From contig JNEN01000833.1 in the NCBI GenBank assembly GCA_000697355.1, forward strand, positions 124,001 to 188,000: 64,000 bases of DNA. Reading direction: 5' to 3'. The first letter of the stretch is position 1. Each line of letters opens with the position of its first letter. Position numbers and translations under genes: made by a program. Below are positions 11,526-21,591 of the stretch, piece by piece. The DNA is from Syncephalastrum monosporum B8922 (lineage: Eukaryota > Mucoromycota > Mucoromycetes > Mucorales > Syncephalastraceae). The notes beneath the pieces are model-generated. The model saw only the letters and a list, made by a program, of their open reading frames with translations. It was not told the DNA's origin and ran no database searches.

Positions 11526-12229
11526 TGGCCGCCGTTGCGCTTGGGGATTACAAACATACGGTTGCTGAAGCACCGACGTGTCCAGGGCTGGTTCGATAGC
11601 ACGCTTGATCAGCAGCTCGTTGATTTCTTTGCGGAGAAGCTGTCGTTGTTCCTGACTGTATGGGACTGTCAGTAGCGCAGAGAGGGAGAGTGGTAGTTCT
11701 CGATGGAAATGGATCTTGAAACCTTCCTTGACTACCGAATGTAGCCAGCGGTGGCCTGTTAGACGGGGCCAGGCGAGATGAAAATGTTGAAGGCGGCCCC
11801 CTGCTGATGTTGGCGGGAGTTGGGAGAGTGTCGGGACGGTGTTGGTTTTGAGAGCGGGACGCGCCCTGGTTCCGGACTGACCGGTTCCTGCTGGTGGTTG
11901 GCGCCGGAAGATGGGATTGTCGTTGACGGGGCATCGCGTGGAGGAGCTTGCAAGTCCTCCAGGTGCGTGTGAAGGAGTCCCGAAAAAAGAGTACGCCTCA
12001 CGCACAATCTTTTGGAGGACAGTCTGCTGTGCCAGGGATTCTTGAAATGCTGTGCGATACATAGTGTATTCTTGTGAGTTTTGGTTACAGTGAAGGAAGG
12101 ATTGATAGCCCGCGTGGCCAACTCATTACGTGAGGCGTTGGCCGTACCGCAGGCGTGCAGAACCATAGTGCGAACATCATTGAGCATTGCAAAAATACGG
12201 TCTCGATCTTGCTCGGGAATCAAAGACAA
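11526..12229 (-). pseudogene. DIRS/gypsy-like gag-RT N-terminal region
   Basis: The frame 12062-11436 (minus) contains GGRLQHFHLAWPRLTGHRWL, then SVVKEGFKIHF, PYSQEQRQLLRKEINELLIK and RAIEPA, which is the conserved N-terminal lead-in of DIRS/gypsy reverse transcriptases (GGRLxxFxxxWxxLT...GYxIPF...EIxxLLxKGAIE). It then reads YVCNP, and one base over KRNGGHRPVF, where homology stops at the Tc1 fragment. The upstream frame from 12229 (MSLIPEQDRDRIFAM...) is probably gag. It is frameshifted and truncated before the catalytic palm. Confidence 0.65.
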
Positions 12230-12686
12230 CAGAGAATGCGTCAGGACGTCCAGAGGACGAAGAATGCCAGAAGCGGCGTATTGAAAGGTGCGAAGGCCGT
12301 TATCTTCCCGTCGTTTACCACGGTTAAATCGACGACTTGCTTCAGGAATCGTGTGTATTTAACGCCGTGGATCGCTGGATAGCGGTCCACAATGGTCCTC
12401 CTTTCTTCGTCCAGGACCTGGCAAAAAAAATCGGAAGGGCCAAAGTGGGAAGCTGCTCACAAAGAGCGGGATCGGGCTGCGACGTGTATCAGGGACGCGT
12501 CGGTAACTCATGAAAAGCGGCCAGGGATGACACCTGGGCCGGACGGTTAGCAGATTGTTTCATGGGCTCTCAAGCTCCTATTAATGTTAACGTTTTGGCG
12601 CAACAAGTTCTTCGGCAAGGCAACTCCCCCAACTGTGAAAATTTTCGATGCAGTTAGAAATGATCACAGCACTCTAGGCTCATGGA

Positions 12687-12741
12687 CCGATGTTACCGAT
12701 CTCATTACCGATGTTACCGATCTCATTACCGATCTCATTAT
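12687..12741. repeat. 21-bp tandem repeat, about 2.5 copies
   Basis: GATGTTACCGATCTCATTACC is repeated directly twice, followed by a partial GATCTCATTA unit. Local duplication in transposon-derived DNA. Confidence 0.8.
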
Positions 12742-12889
12742 GCATGGGCGCAACTGTGTAGGTATCCTTGAAATCGATCTTCACCATTCAATCCTTCGTA
12801 AGGTCGGTACTCCCGCCGTCAAAAGTCGTACTATCTTCCCGTTGTGGGTTGGCATGGCTTTGAGGTTCCTGAACACCGAGTTTGATAGG

Positions 12890-13145
12890 TCGGTGTTGTT
12901 TACGTGTGAACACCAGTCAAACCACAGAGATGTGTTTGACGCGTTCGAGGTTCGTGAAAAAAGAAAGAGAAGTTGAAAAAGGCCAGAGGAATTATGCGTC
13001 TCTGATAAAAGAAAAGTGTCAAGCGGAATTATGCGTCTCTTGAGAACAAGGTAGCGGCTTGTATTTGTCGATGGAGAAGGCTGTTCCAACGGAGACAATA
13101 GGATATGACTTCAGCTGTTGAAAAGATATCGGTGTATTGAATAAA
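12890..13145. repeat. Dispersed repeat family, copy 1
   Basis: Shares with 44085-44375 the blocks CACCAGTCAAACCACA, ATGTGTTT(G/A)ACG, GCGTCTCTTG-like motifs and GGTAGCGGCTTGTRTTTGTC followed by GATGGAG.AGGCTGT.CCAACGGAG, in the same order and orientation. Copy 1 also contains an internal duplication (GGAATTATGCGTCTCT twice, about 12991 and 13026). No coding potential is conserved. A solo LTR or MITE-type relic is possible. Confidence 0.8.
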
Positions 13146-13295
13146 ATATACGAAGAAAAATAGAGAAAAATAGAGAATCATAGAGTGTAGGAGGGTTGTG
13201 GCCGCAAGGCGAGGGGACAAGAAACCTGCTCAATAGAAAAAAAGCGTTTTTTTGAAAAGAGGCCAATAAAACTCTCCAATTTTCTCACGTTTATA

Positions 13296-13730
13296 ATGGT
13301 TCTCACAACTGCCGATAAAGCTAAAGCTGTCGCCTTCAAGCAAGCTGGCTGGAATACAGTGTTTTGCGTTTAAAAAATACACAAATTGGCGGAATTAAAA
13401 AGTGTATTTTATTCCACCAATTTGTGTATTTGTAAACGCAAAAACACTTGTATCACGAAAATCGCCAATGAACTAAATGTGTCACGAAAGACCATTTATC
13501 AGGCCATTGCTGACCACGAGCAATATGGACACCACGAGCGAAAAGAAGGTTCCGGACGCCCCAGAAAGCTCACGGAACGTGATGAGCGTCTCTTGCTACG
13601 CGAAGTCAAGAAGGATCGTGACACTCCCCGCAAGGCATTGTAAGATGCTGACCCAGTTACCATAAATGGCAGCACTTACCCTACAAGCATTCGAGATTTC
13701 CTCGAGAAATCCCCCATGCATTTGAACTCT
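13296..13730 (+). pseudogene. Tc1/IS630-like transposase HTH relic disrupted by a MITE
   Basis: The ATG at 13296 starts MVLTTADKAKAVAFKQAGWN, after which a 94-bp palindromic insertion (13357-13450) breaks the frame. From 13453 it resumes ITKIANELNVSRKTIYQAI, a clear helix-turn-helix, then a basic linker (GSGRPRKLTERDERLLL). Skipping the insert and one TA rejoins the codons in frame (tgg aat atc acg, W-N-I-T). A TAA at 13641-13643 then interrupts it, with weak homology continuing (DADPVTINGSTYPT). The DDE catalytic domain is absent. It is a relic of a Tc1-type element. Confidence 0.75.
13357..13450. mobile_element. 94-bp MITE, Tc1/mariner type, flanked by TA target duplication
   Basis: Almost a perfect hairpin. 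The left end CAGTGTTTTGCGTTTAAAAA pairs with the reverse complement of the right end (CAAGTGTTTTTGCGTTTACA), and similarity extends about 40 bp per arm to GGCGGAAT/GGTGGAAT. It is flanked by TA at 13355-13356 and 13451-13452, the Tc1/mariner target-site duplication. It has no coding capacity, so it must have been moved in trans. Confidence 0.85.
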
Positions 13731-14221
13731 GGCCTGAGTATCAACACAAGCAATTAGCCTCTTCGTTGAGTATCCTCTTTATCGCATACAGTATATTTCT
13801 CGTCATGCTATGGAACTTTTCTTTGGCAGGAAACTCCCTTTTTCTTTCACATTCGACTGAATAAGATTTTCCATCAATCCGCACTATATGAATTTCACAT
13901 TGAATTACCCAGTATACAATACCTATATATTGTACTCAATGTCATGGAATCATACACAAAGCAGGCTATATATTGTTTACGTGCATGTCATATTATATAG
14001 ATGGTTAAAATACATGCATATCCGCCGTAGCACACATCAGAGGGATACAGAAGTTAACTCAGTAACGTATTTCATATGAAACTTCAGCGGCACCACTAGC
14101 TGCATATGATGATGCGCAGTCTGTTAAGCTTTTATCAGCCGGAATATTGTATCGTGATTCGCTGATTTATTTGTTTGTCATAGCTCTTTCGTGACTTGTG
14201 TTGCTAAATCGATAACTGTAG

Positions 14222-15136
14222 CTACTGTGTAGTTTGAGTAGAAACATCGAGCAGGTCGTCTGGGTCCAAATCGTTGATGGCCGTGACAGGGGAAGCTGCG
14301 TTCGTGAGACAAGTGATCGTAGAGGGATCAATGGTAGCAGGCACGTCTGTCTCAGTCCATTCAGTAGTATCGAAAGAAAATAAGTAGTCGTTTCCTTCAC
14401 CCAGAGTCTCCTGTTCAGTGAATACCATATAGGGACTTCTGGATTCATTGATATTAGTAGGGTGGTGGGAACGGTCCATTTGTTCCAGTTCTTGGCTACT
14501 GAAAAAAGTGATTTCCGATTGGTCAGGGGGAGGACCGTCCAAGCTGAGAATAGTTTGACTATACTGATCGAATCGTCGGTTACGCTCCTCTTCTTCGTTG
14601 GCGACTTGTATGACGGAAGGACAGCCAGAGCCAAGAACTTCCATGTCATGCACTAGTATGTGCCATTCCACGCCTGTGTCGAAGGTGTCTCTAGTCATCG
14701 CTTGCGTCGTGGTGCGACCTCGGACGACCACAAACACGAACAAGTCAAGCCTCTCGACAGGCGTGACAACACTTCGTAACATGTCAGCGGTTGCAGTGCA
14801 GACTATCGGCGTGTCCGGCCTGGGTAAAAAGACAGCACAGTCAGATAGAAATAAATGACTCTGTCTGTCAATATGATTTGTCGTCACGTACATCTTTTCC
14901 GTAAACATCACGAAGCGAAGGCATTCATCTGCAAGTGTGCCGGCGGGTACGAGCAGGCATCGCGTCAGGCACCATCCATGCATGTGTTGATAGGTATTAT
15001 TCATTTCTCTGGGCGCGAAGGATGGATATCGCCTGTTTTCTTTTATGACAACGATGTACACAGGTGTGAAAAAACCGGAAGAGACTTTTTTTTTGCGCAG
15101 CAGTTTTGGTTGATTTGGTTTGTAACAGACTTGCAT
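14222..15136 (-). CDS. Hypothetical protein with acidic C-terminus
   Basis: An uninterrupted 304-codon frame, unusually long for this AT-rich block, so probably a real gene or the last exon of one. I recognise no family. The middle (about residues 100-170) reads like beta-rich folded protein (RLDLFVFVVVRGRTTTQAMT, then TGVEWHILVHDMEVLGSG). The C-terminal third is Ser/Thr/Asp/Glu-rich with hydrophobic-acidic patches (NDYLFSFDTTEW, NDLDPDDLLDV) that resemble transcription-activation segments. That resemblance is inference only. Starts at later Met codons, for example MNNTYQHMHGW, are equally possible. There is no signal peptide or membrane segment. Confidence 0.45.
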   Translation of the reverse strand: MQVCYKPNQPKLLRKKKVSSGFFTPVYIVVIKENRRYPSFAPREMNNTYQHMHGWCLTRCLLVPAGTLADECLRFVMFTEKMYVTTNHIDRQSHLFLSDCAVFLPRPDTPIVCTATADMLRSVVTPVERLDLFVFVVVRGRTTTQAMTRDTFDTGVEWHILVHDMEVLGSGCPSVIQVANEEEERNRRFDQYSQTILSLDGPPPDQSEITFFSSQELEQMDRSHHPTNINESRSPYMVFTEQETLGEGNDYLFSFDTTEWTETDVPATIDPSTITCLTNAASPVTAINDLDPDDLLDVSTQTTQ

Positions 15137-15139
15137 ATA

Positions 15140-16298
15140 ATACCCGCCATTGTGGTAGAGAATTGAGAGAAGATTTTATGCGTTTTACGTTGACGTCATC
15201 TACAACAAAAATACTGTGTACTGCCTATCCGGTGGTTTGTCGTACAGATCAATGGCGTCCCTGGTAAGGCATCTACAGCATAATATGCATGAGCTAGGAT
15301 ATGGAATAGACGCTCATGGACAGCATTCTTATGTCTAGAGCGCAAGGTAAGAAGGAATCAGGCGTACAGGCATGCCCCGCGATTCGCGGCCGCGCATGAT
15401 GGTATAGGCTTGCACCAAGTGTCGTAGTCGTCGCTCTTTGCTTCGACATGCAGCGTCAGAATTGGTGCCATATGATGAATCCTTCTTCACAGATGCCTCC
15501 TCCGAAAGTAAAGTTCTCCAGAATAACAGTTGCATTGTCTGTCGTGCGAAAGAGACGAACGCCGAAGCTTTATATATGGAGAACGACTTCAGATCATGGG
15601 AGTCAGTATCAAAAAGTATCTGCCTTGCAGACCTCAAATGAGTGATCAGGCTTCAACATGACATAGCAGTCGTATCACTCGCGGATGTGATCGCCCCGGG
15701 CTCAGCAGCATGACCCGTCTGTGATAGAAGAGGGAGGTCATCTTTTTTTTTTTTTTTCCTTCTTCCCTTCTCTCACTTATCACGTGCCATAAACTCTTTC
15801 ATTTCACGTATGTGCTCAGGAGAGGACAAAATAAAACATGTGGTCTTATCAGAGAATGGATTCCTTGCGTACATAGTGGCGTGATTCACTCGTTTCTTCA
15901 ATGCCGACCGATTTATAAGATTTCACGTACATGAATGAAAGGGTTGTATTGCGGCAGAAAACGATAACGACACCAGGGAAAGAGAAGAGACAACATTTTG
16001 GGAAAATGGGATGAATATTCGGTCTCAGTTTGTAATTTTGTAAACCAGAGAAGGTCAAGGGAAGGGACTGCCGCTTTTCGTCTCCTTTTCGCCTGATTTG
16101 ACGATCGTGAACGCGAACCCCACCTTTCTCTCATTTGCCACTCTCTGCTACTCTACGCAGCTGTCCTAGCCCATACCCCACCACCTGCTACCGCACCTCT
16201 CACGCGTTCTTTAATAACCCATTTCCCACGCCTGTTCGCGTTCAACAACCACAAGAAAAAGTCGTCACCCTTCGTCCCCCCAAATCTCCGTACTTTCA
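15140..16298. other. Intergenic DNA upstream of SIN3
   Basis: No gene recognised. It contains a poly-T tract (15741-15757) and, towards 16200, pyrimidine-rich sequence that is probably the SIN3 promoter and leader. Confidence 0.5.
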
Positions 16299-16591
16299 AT
16301 GGCAGCTGAGGATGCATCGCACCTGTTGGCCAGGTAAGCAAGCGCCACCCGAAGGTAGCTTCCGGAGTACTCAATTGGCTATAGACACAGCAACAGCCCG
16401 GCCCCTGTACCGTCTGCGCACGCATCAGAAGATCCGCCATCTCGAAGCGTAGTCACAGAAGCAGCGTCGCCCACAGCACACGCGTCGTTGGCTTCCACCG
16501 GGACTGAGCGGTCCATGTACCCAATGCCAGGGCCATTAGCTTCACAACCTCGTGCACAAAGCCAAAGCGCAAGCCAAACCCCAAGTCAGAG

Positions 16592-16628
<37 letters not shown>

Positions 16629-19600
16629 CAGGGTTTTGGAGCCGCACGGAGCCCAAGCGTGAGTATGGATGGTCAAGCCGTGCACCCGCTCGCTGATTCT
16701 GCCGCCTCTGGCTCCGCCCCAACGTCGTCTTCGCCCGTGACTTCTTCTCCCGCTGCTCCCGCTGCTCCTCCTGCTCCTGCTTCCCACCGCTCTCCTGCCA
16801 GCCCTGCCATCTATCACCCAAAACACCCTCAACAACCGCAGCAGCAGCAAGACCCTTCTCAGCAATCCACCCATTCTTCCGCTTCCACCAACGGCTACCG
16901 CCCGCTCAATGTCAAGGATGCCCTGACCTACCTGGACCAGGTCAAAATCCAGTTCTCAGAACAGCCAGAAATCTACAATCGCTTCCTTGATATCATGAAG
17001 GACTTTAAAAGCCAAACGCAAGTAGCCTCATCCTGTATCTCGTTTGCTAGCTAACTCTCTCTCTCTCGGATTCGATAGCATCGACACCCCAGGCGTAATT
17101 GAACGCGTTTCTTCTCTATTCCACGGCCACTCCTCTCTTATCTCTGGTTTCAACACTTTTCTTCCTCCCGGTTACCGGATCGAATGCTATGCCGACGAAC
17201 GTGGTCGCGACGTTATCAAAGTCACTACACCCACCGGGACAACCACTACTTCAGGCGCTGAGCCCCTCAATCTTATGCCGAGCACCGCGCCAGGCGGCTA
17301 TTACGCATCCTATGCGCAGCAACCCCCATCCCAGCAACATCAACAACACCAACAACAACGCTACGGTCGTCCTATGCCACCTCAGAATGTCTATCATCGT
17401 CCCAGTATGCCGCAACGGGAAGACACAGGCGGCCGACGTGCCCCGGTTGAATTCAATCACGCCATTAATTACGTCAATAAGATCAAAAACCGGTTTGCAG
17501 GCGAGCCAGACACCTACAAGCAATTTCTCGAGATACTCCAGACTTATCAGAAAGAGCAAAAACCTATCCAGGAAGTCTATGCACAGGTTCAGGACCTCTT
17601 TAATGGTGCTGCAGATCTCTTGGATGAATTCAAGCAATTCTTGCCAGAGACATCCGGTGCAGGAGGAGGTGCAGGTATGGCCGCCTTGTTCGGTGGTGTT
17701 ACGGGCAAACGTGGTTCTGTGATGGTGCCTAGCCTTCCCCCCAGCACAAGCAGCAGAAAGAAGCGCATTGGTTCCATTTCGAGCGCGAATCTCTCCAAGG
17801 TAAGGGGTGACAGACTTATGTGACGACAACGTGCCAAGATAGTAACAAACGTGTCCCATAGCGCTCTAAAATACATCACAAGATGGAAGTCCAGCTGTCA
17901 AACGTCAGATCGGGTATGGATGACACTGATTTTGAAACCTCCGCACGGGCCACCATGTCAGCGGAGGAAGCAGAATTTTTTGACCGCGTCCAGAAATACA
18001 TCGGCCACCGCGGAACCTATCGCGCTTTCCTCAAGCTCCTCAACCTATTCAGCCGGCAGATCCTCGATCAAAACCTGCTCGTCGCGCGTGTGGAGAGCTT
18101 CATTGGTGGCAACCACGAACTTTTCGACTGGTTCAAGCGTCTGGTGGGCTACAACCCGAAGGATGACACCATAATTGAGAACGAGCCGACCGAGAAGCCC
18201 AACTTGGCCAACTGCAAGCCCTATGGACCAAGTTACCGATGCATTCCTGAAAAGTGGCAGCAGGAGACATGCTCTGGCCGCGATAATCTGTGTCGTGAGG
18301 TGCTAAACGACGAGTACGTCTCCCATCCACGGTGGGCCAGCGAGGAGAACAGCTATGTGACATCCAAGAAGAACCATTTTGAAGAGGCACTCCATCGTGT
18401 GGAAGAGGAGCGCTATGACTACGACCTGAGTATCGAAGCGAATTTGAACACGATCGCGCTCCTGGAACCCGTGGTAAAGAAAATATCGGTCATGAGCGAA
18501 GAGGAGAAGATCGAGTATCAACTGCCCCCTGGTCTTGGCGGGCCCTCAAAGGCCATATACCAGCACATTATCAAGAAGATATATGGCAACGATCGAGGCC
18601 GCGAGGTGATCGACTTGATCCACAACAACCCTGTGCCGACCGTACCTTTGCTGTTGAAACGCCTCAAGCAAAAGGACGACGAATGGAAGCGAGCACAGCG
18701 TGAGTGGAACAAAATCTGGCGTGAAGTGGAAGCCAAGAACTATTACAAGGCGCTTGATTACCAGGGTGTGACCTTCAAGAACAATGATAAAAAGATCATG
18801 TCCTCCAAGAACATGCTCGCCGAAATCGAAAACATACGGAACAGCCAGGCCGACCAGGTCAAGCGGAAACAGCCTTCCAAAGAAAAATTTGTATACGATG
18901 GAGGCAGTCGACACCCACCTCAGTTCTCGTTCGAGTTTAACGATCGTCACGTCTTTCATGACATCACCCGCCTCATTATCTCTTTCCTGGAGCGACAAGA
19001 AGTATACAATCCAGAACATTGCGACGCCTTGCGCGCATTCCTGGATACCTTTATACCGCTGCTTTTTGACGTGGATGGCGACGTGCTCATGGGCGACGTA
19101 CGTATAAAGACGGAAGAAGGCGACGACGCACGCGAAGAGCAAAGGAAAGAGCGTCCCAGCATTACCTTTTTCGGTAACTCTACCTATTATTGCTTCATGC
19201 GACTGTATCAGGTACGTCTGGAGGTAGACATATCTCGGTTCACGGCTGACGATGGGTACTTGTTAGATGGCATACAACCGACTGCAAACCTTAAAGAACG
19301 TCGACAACGATTACAAAGACCATCCAGATAAAACCAAGAAAGCCAACAAGGCTGCCTTAGATCTGAGTCTGACCAACGTGACCGTCAATGGTAAGTGGCC
19401 TTGGAAATGGAAGCAACTCTGTGAGCTCTTATGCTTTTGGGACAGGTGTTGGCATGGATTTCAGCAACGGCTACTATAACGCCATGTTGGACCTGATTGA
19501 CGTCTTCTTTGAAAGCGCGGTGGACCAGCAGGTGTACGAAGAATGCGCACGCTATATCTATGGAAAGAAGGCCTACGTAATATTCACGATTGATAAGCTT

Positions 19601-20350
19601 GTGATGCTCCTCATCCGACATGTAAGTGTTCGTGGATGGCGTATTCGAGAAAGTAAAAGGGAGGCTGACACTTTGCTAGCTGCATCAAATTATGTCGGAT
19701 GCGTCCACAAGACAACTGGTGGACCTCTTCAAGATGTTCCGTGACCTGGAGAATCCACCGAACACGCAACAGCTTGCGACCTACAAGATGCGGGCAGAGC
19801 AAGAGTACTTGGAGCCAAACGAAAGCATCTTCGCCTTTGTCTTTGTAAGTTGTGGAACATACTCTGTCGGTGTCATCATTCTTATCGCTGTCTGTAGGAT
19901 CTTGGTAAACGGGTGTTGACCATCCAGTTGCTGGGAACAGATGACTACGTCCTCGAGACCGATGCACGTGTGGCCTACAACCAATACGTCACCAACTACG
20001 CGGACTTCAACATACCGACAGAAGGGGTCAAACAAGACCGGATGCAGAAACGGTTTATGAAGCGTAACTTGAAGGAGGGGGAGAAGGACGAAAAGAATGC
20101 GGACGATGACAGCTATATGTATCAAGGGATGCAGTACAAGATCAGCAAGGACACGTACCACATGTTCTACATTATCGATACCGAGGACGCCTTCCTTCGC
20201 AAACGACCCGCCCAGCGAGCAAAACTGGGCATGCGACAGCAGCCACGATGGCACGAATGGCTGGAAAGCGAAAAGGGATGGCAAGGGCAGATCGAGGACA
20301 GGGCGGCAGCAGAACAAGAAGCACGACGATCGCTCGGCGAGTCGTCTTGA
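16299..20350 (+). CDS. SIN3: Transcriptional corepressor SIN3
   Basis: Scaffold of the Rpd3/HDAC corepressor complex in the nucleus. Eight exons: 16299-16333, 16391-17017, 17079-17799, 17862-19211, 19267-19390, 19446-19621, 19680-19844, 19898-20350 (1216 residues). A low-complexity N-terminus with an SQ hexanucleotide repeat precedes PAH1 (about 183-255, [27 protein letters not shown]), PAH2 (about 345-410, [12 protein letters not shown]) and PAH3 (about 498-565, [20 protein letters not shown]). The HDAC-interaction region follows (about 568-830, [11 protein letters not shown] to [10 protein letters not shown]), then the SIN3 C-terminal domain ([15 protein letters not shown]). Intron 2 begins with GC (ac|GCAAGT); no GT donor keeps PAH1 in frame. 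The 35-nt first coding exon is less certain. Length fits the family. Confidence 0.93.
16587..16632 (+). repeat. (CAGAGC)n coding microsatellite in SIN3
   Basis: Tandem CAGAGC hexanucleotides encode an alternating Ser-Gln tract in the unstructured N-terminus of SIN3; a likely site of length variation. Confidence 0.85.
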
Positions 20351-20688
20351 TTCGATCACGCTGTTCATCTCCCTTTCCTCTGTTCTTCTCATCCGTATGT
20401 ACACACACACACTCTCTCTCTCTTTCTCTCTCCCTCTCTCTCGCTCTCGCTCAGCTCTATTGTCACTTTTTTTTTATCTCATCTTTCTACACTTTTGCTC
20501 TTCTCATCACCGCACGCACCTGATAGTCTAGTCTCACTTTCGTATTCGCTATCTATGCTTTCCCTTTCCGTCTCTATTTTTTTTCTCTTCCTTTTTCCTT
20601 AATGAAAAATGCAAATGATTACAAAACAAAAGAAGGCAAGGAAGAAACAAACAAGCAAATGCAAGTGATAAATACTAAGATGTATGTA

Positions 20689-21414
20689 TTATGAAAAGCC
20701 AAGGACGGTGGCCATATCTGGAACAGCCCCGTGCTGGACAAGAAGGTCGACCATGGGCCAAATATCGCGCTGGATGCAAACACGCAAGGTTTCTTCGTCG
20801 GGCGAGAGACGGAGATCGTTGAGGAAATAGAGGACCATGTCGCGGTTGTTGTTGCAGGCTGCGATACGGAGGGCAAAGTTATCTTTTGCGGCCGGGTCAG
20901 CGCCGTGGGCGACGAGGAGCTTGGCAAGGCGGAGGTCGTTCAGCTGGGCGGCCTTGACGAGGGGGTATCCTTTGGGTTTGGAGGGTGAGCATTTACGGCT
21001 GAGGAGGAGCTGGAGGAAGTCGAGTGCGACGGGTGGTTTGAACAGGTGCGGCGGCAGAGCCACGTCGTCGAGTGGCACCGGTTCCTGGTGGAGGCTGTCA
21101 AACAGACTGAGCAGGCGGGGTGTGACAAAGGGAAAGCGGAGGCTCCCCCGTGCAGCCTGCACACAGTTGCCTTCGTGCCGATACAGCAGCCACCGCACCT
21201 TGTCTCGCTCGGAGCAGTGCTGCAGCATCGAATAAAAGTGCCTGCTCACGACAACCAGGTTTGGATTGCTCGACAGAACGAACACTTCCATGAGGATTTC
21301 ATAGGGTAATTGAAGGATAGGCGTCGAATGAAGCGCATGATGATGTCGATGCTTGTGCTTTTTCTTCTTCTTGATATCCTTCCTATCGCCATGTTCATGC
21401 TTTCGTTTCCCCAT
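20689..21414 (-). CDS. F-box-like / ankyrin repeat protein
   Basis: Intronless, 241 residues from the ATG at 21414 (MGKRKHEHGDRKD...). The frame is open upstream to 21513, but that part is CT-rich and looks like leader. A Lys/His-rich basic N-terminus (1-32) is followed by an F-box-like segment (TPILQLPYEILMEVFVLSSN.., about 34-60) and by ankyrin-type helices from about 135 (GYPLVKAAQLNDLRLAKLLV, AHGADPAAKDNFALRIAACN, then DLLVQHGAVPD). F-box plus ankyrin suggests a substrate adaptor for an SCF ubiquitin ligase, but the F-box match is short and a plain ankyrin protein is possible. It is divergent from EMG1 with only 177 bp between the two ATGs, so the genes share a promoter region. Confidence 0.7.
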   Translation of the reverse strand: MGKRKHEHGDRKDIKKKKKHKHRHHHALHSTPILQLPYEILMEVFVLSSNPNLVVVSRHFYSMLQHCSERDKVRWLLYRHEGNCVQAARGSLRFPFVTPRLLSLFDSLHQEPVPLDDVALPPHLFKPPVALDFLQLLLSRKCSPSKPKGYPLVKAAQLNDLRLAKLLVAHGADPAAKDNFALRIAACNNNRDMVLYFLNDLRLSPDEETLRVCIQRDIWPMVDLLVQHGAVPDMATVLGFS

Positions 21415-21591
21415 GGGGAAGAGAGAAAGGGTGGAAGTTATCTGTATGTACGAGAATGAGTGCTGTGAAGAGCTGTGTGTGTGTGGCTTGCGATTTATTT
21501 CATGCAAATTCAACTGGTCTACGCCAATTCCATTTCCTTTTTTTTTTTTTCTCTCTCTTTTTGTTCAAACCTTCTTTTCTCTTGGCCACAA
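21415..21591. promoter_or_regulatory. Shared divergent promoter (ankyrin protein / EMG1)
   Basis: 177 bp separate two diverging start codons. It contains a T/CT-rich tract (21536-21565) just upstream of the EMG1 ATG and no clear TATA box for EMG1. Confidence 0.5.

Larger units (their letters stand above)
9190..12560 (-). mobile_element. Decayed DIRS-like (tyrosine recombinase) retrotransposon joined to a Tc1 fragment
   Basis: Read on the minus strand, the order is gag-like/RT N-terminus (12229-11526), a Tc1/mariner transposase fragment (11525-10745), undetermined DNA, then a tyrosine recombinase relic (10130-9190). Gag/RT followed by YR in one orientation is the DIRS arrangement. The RT palm, RNase H and most of the middle are missing, replaced or deleted around the Tc1 piece. 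I could not define terminal or split repeats. All parts carry frameshifts or stops, so the element is inactive. Confidence 0.65.

Noticed and set aside
12584..12976. 130-codon plus-strand frame
   Set aside because: It overlaps a tandem repeat and the dispersed repeat and shows no domain.
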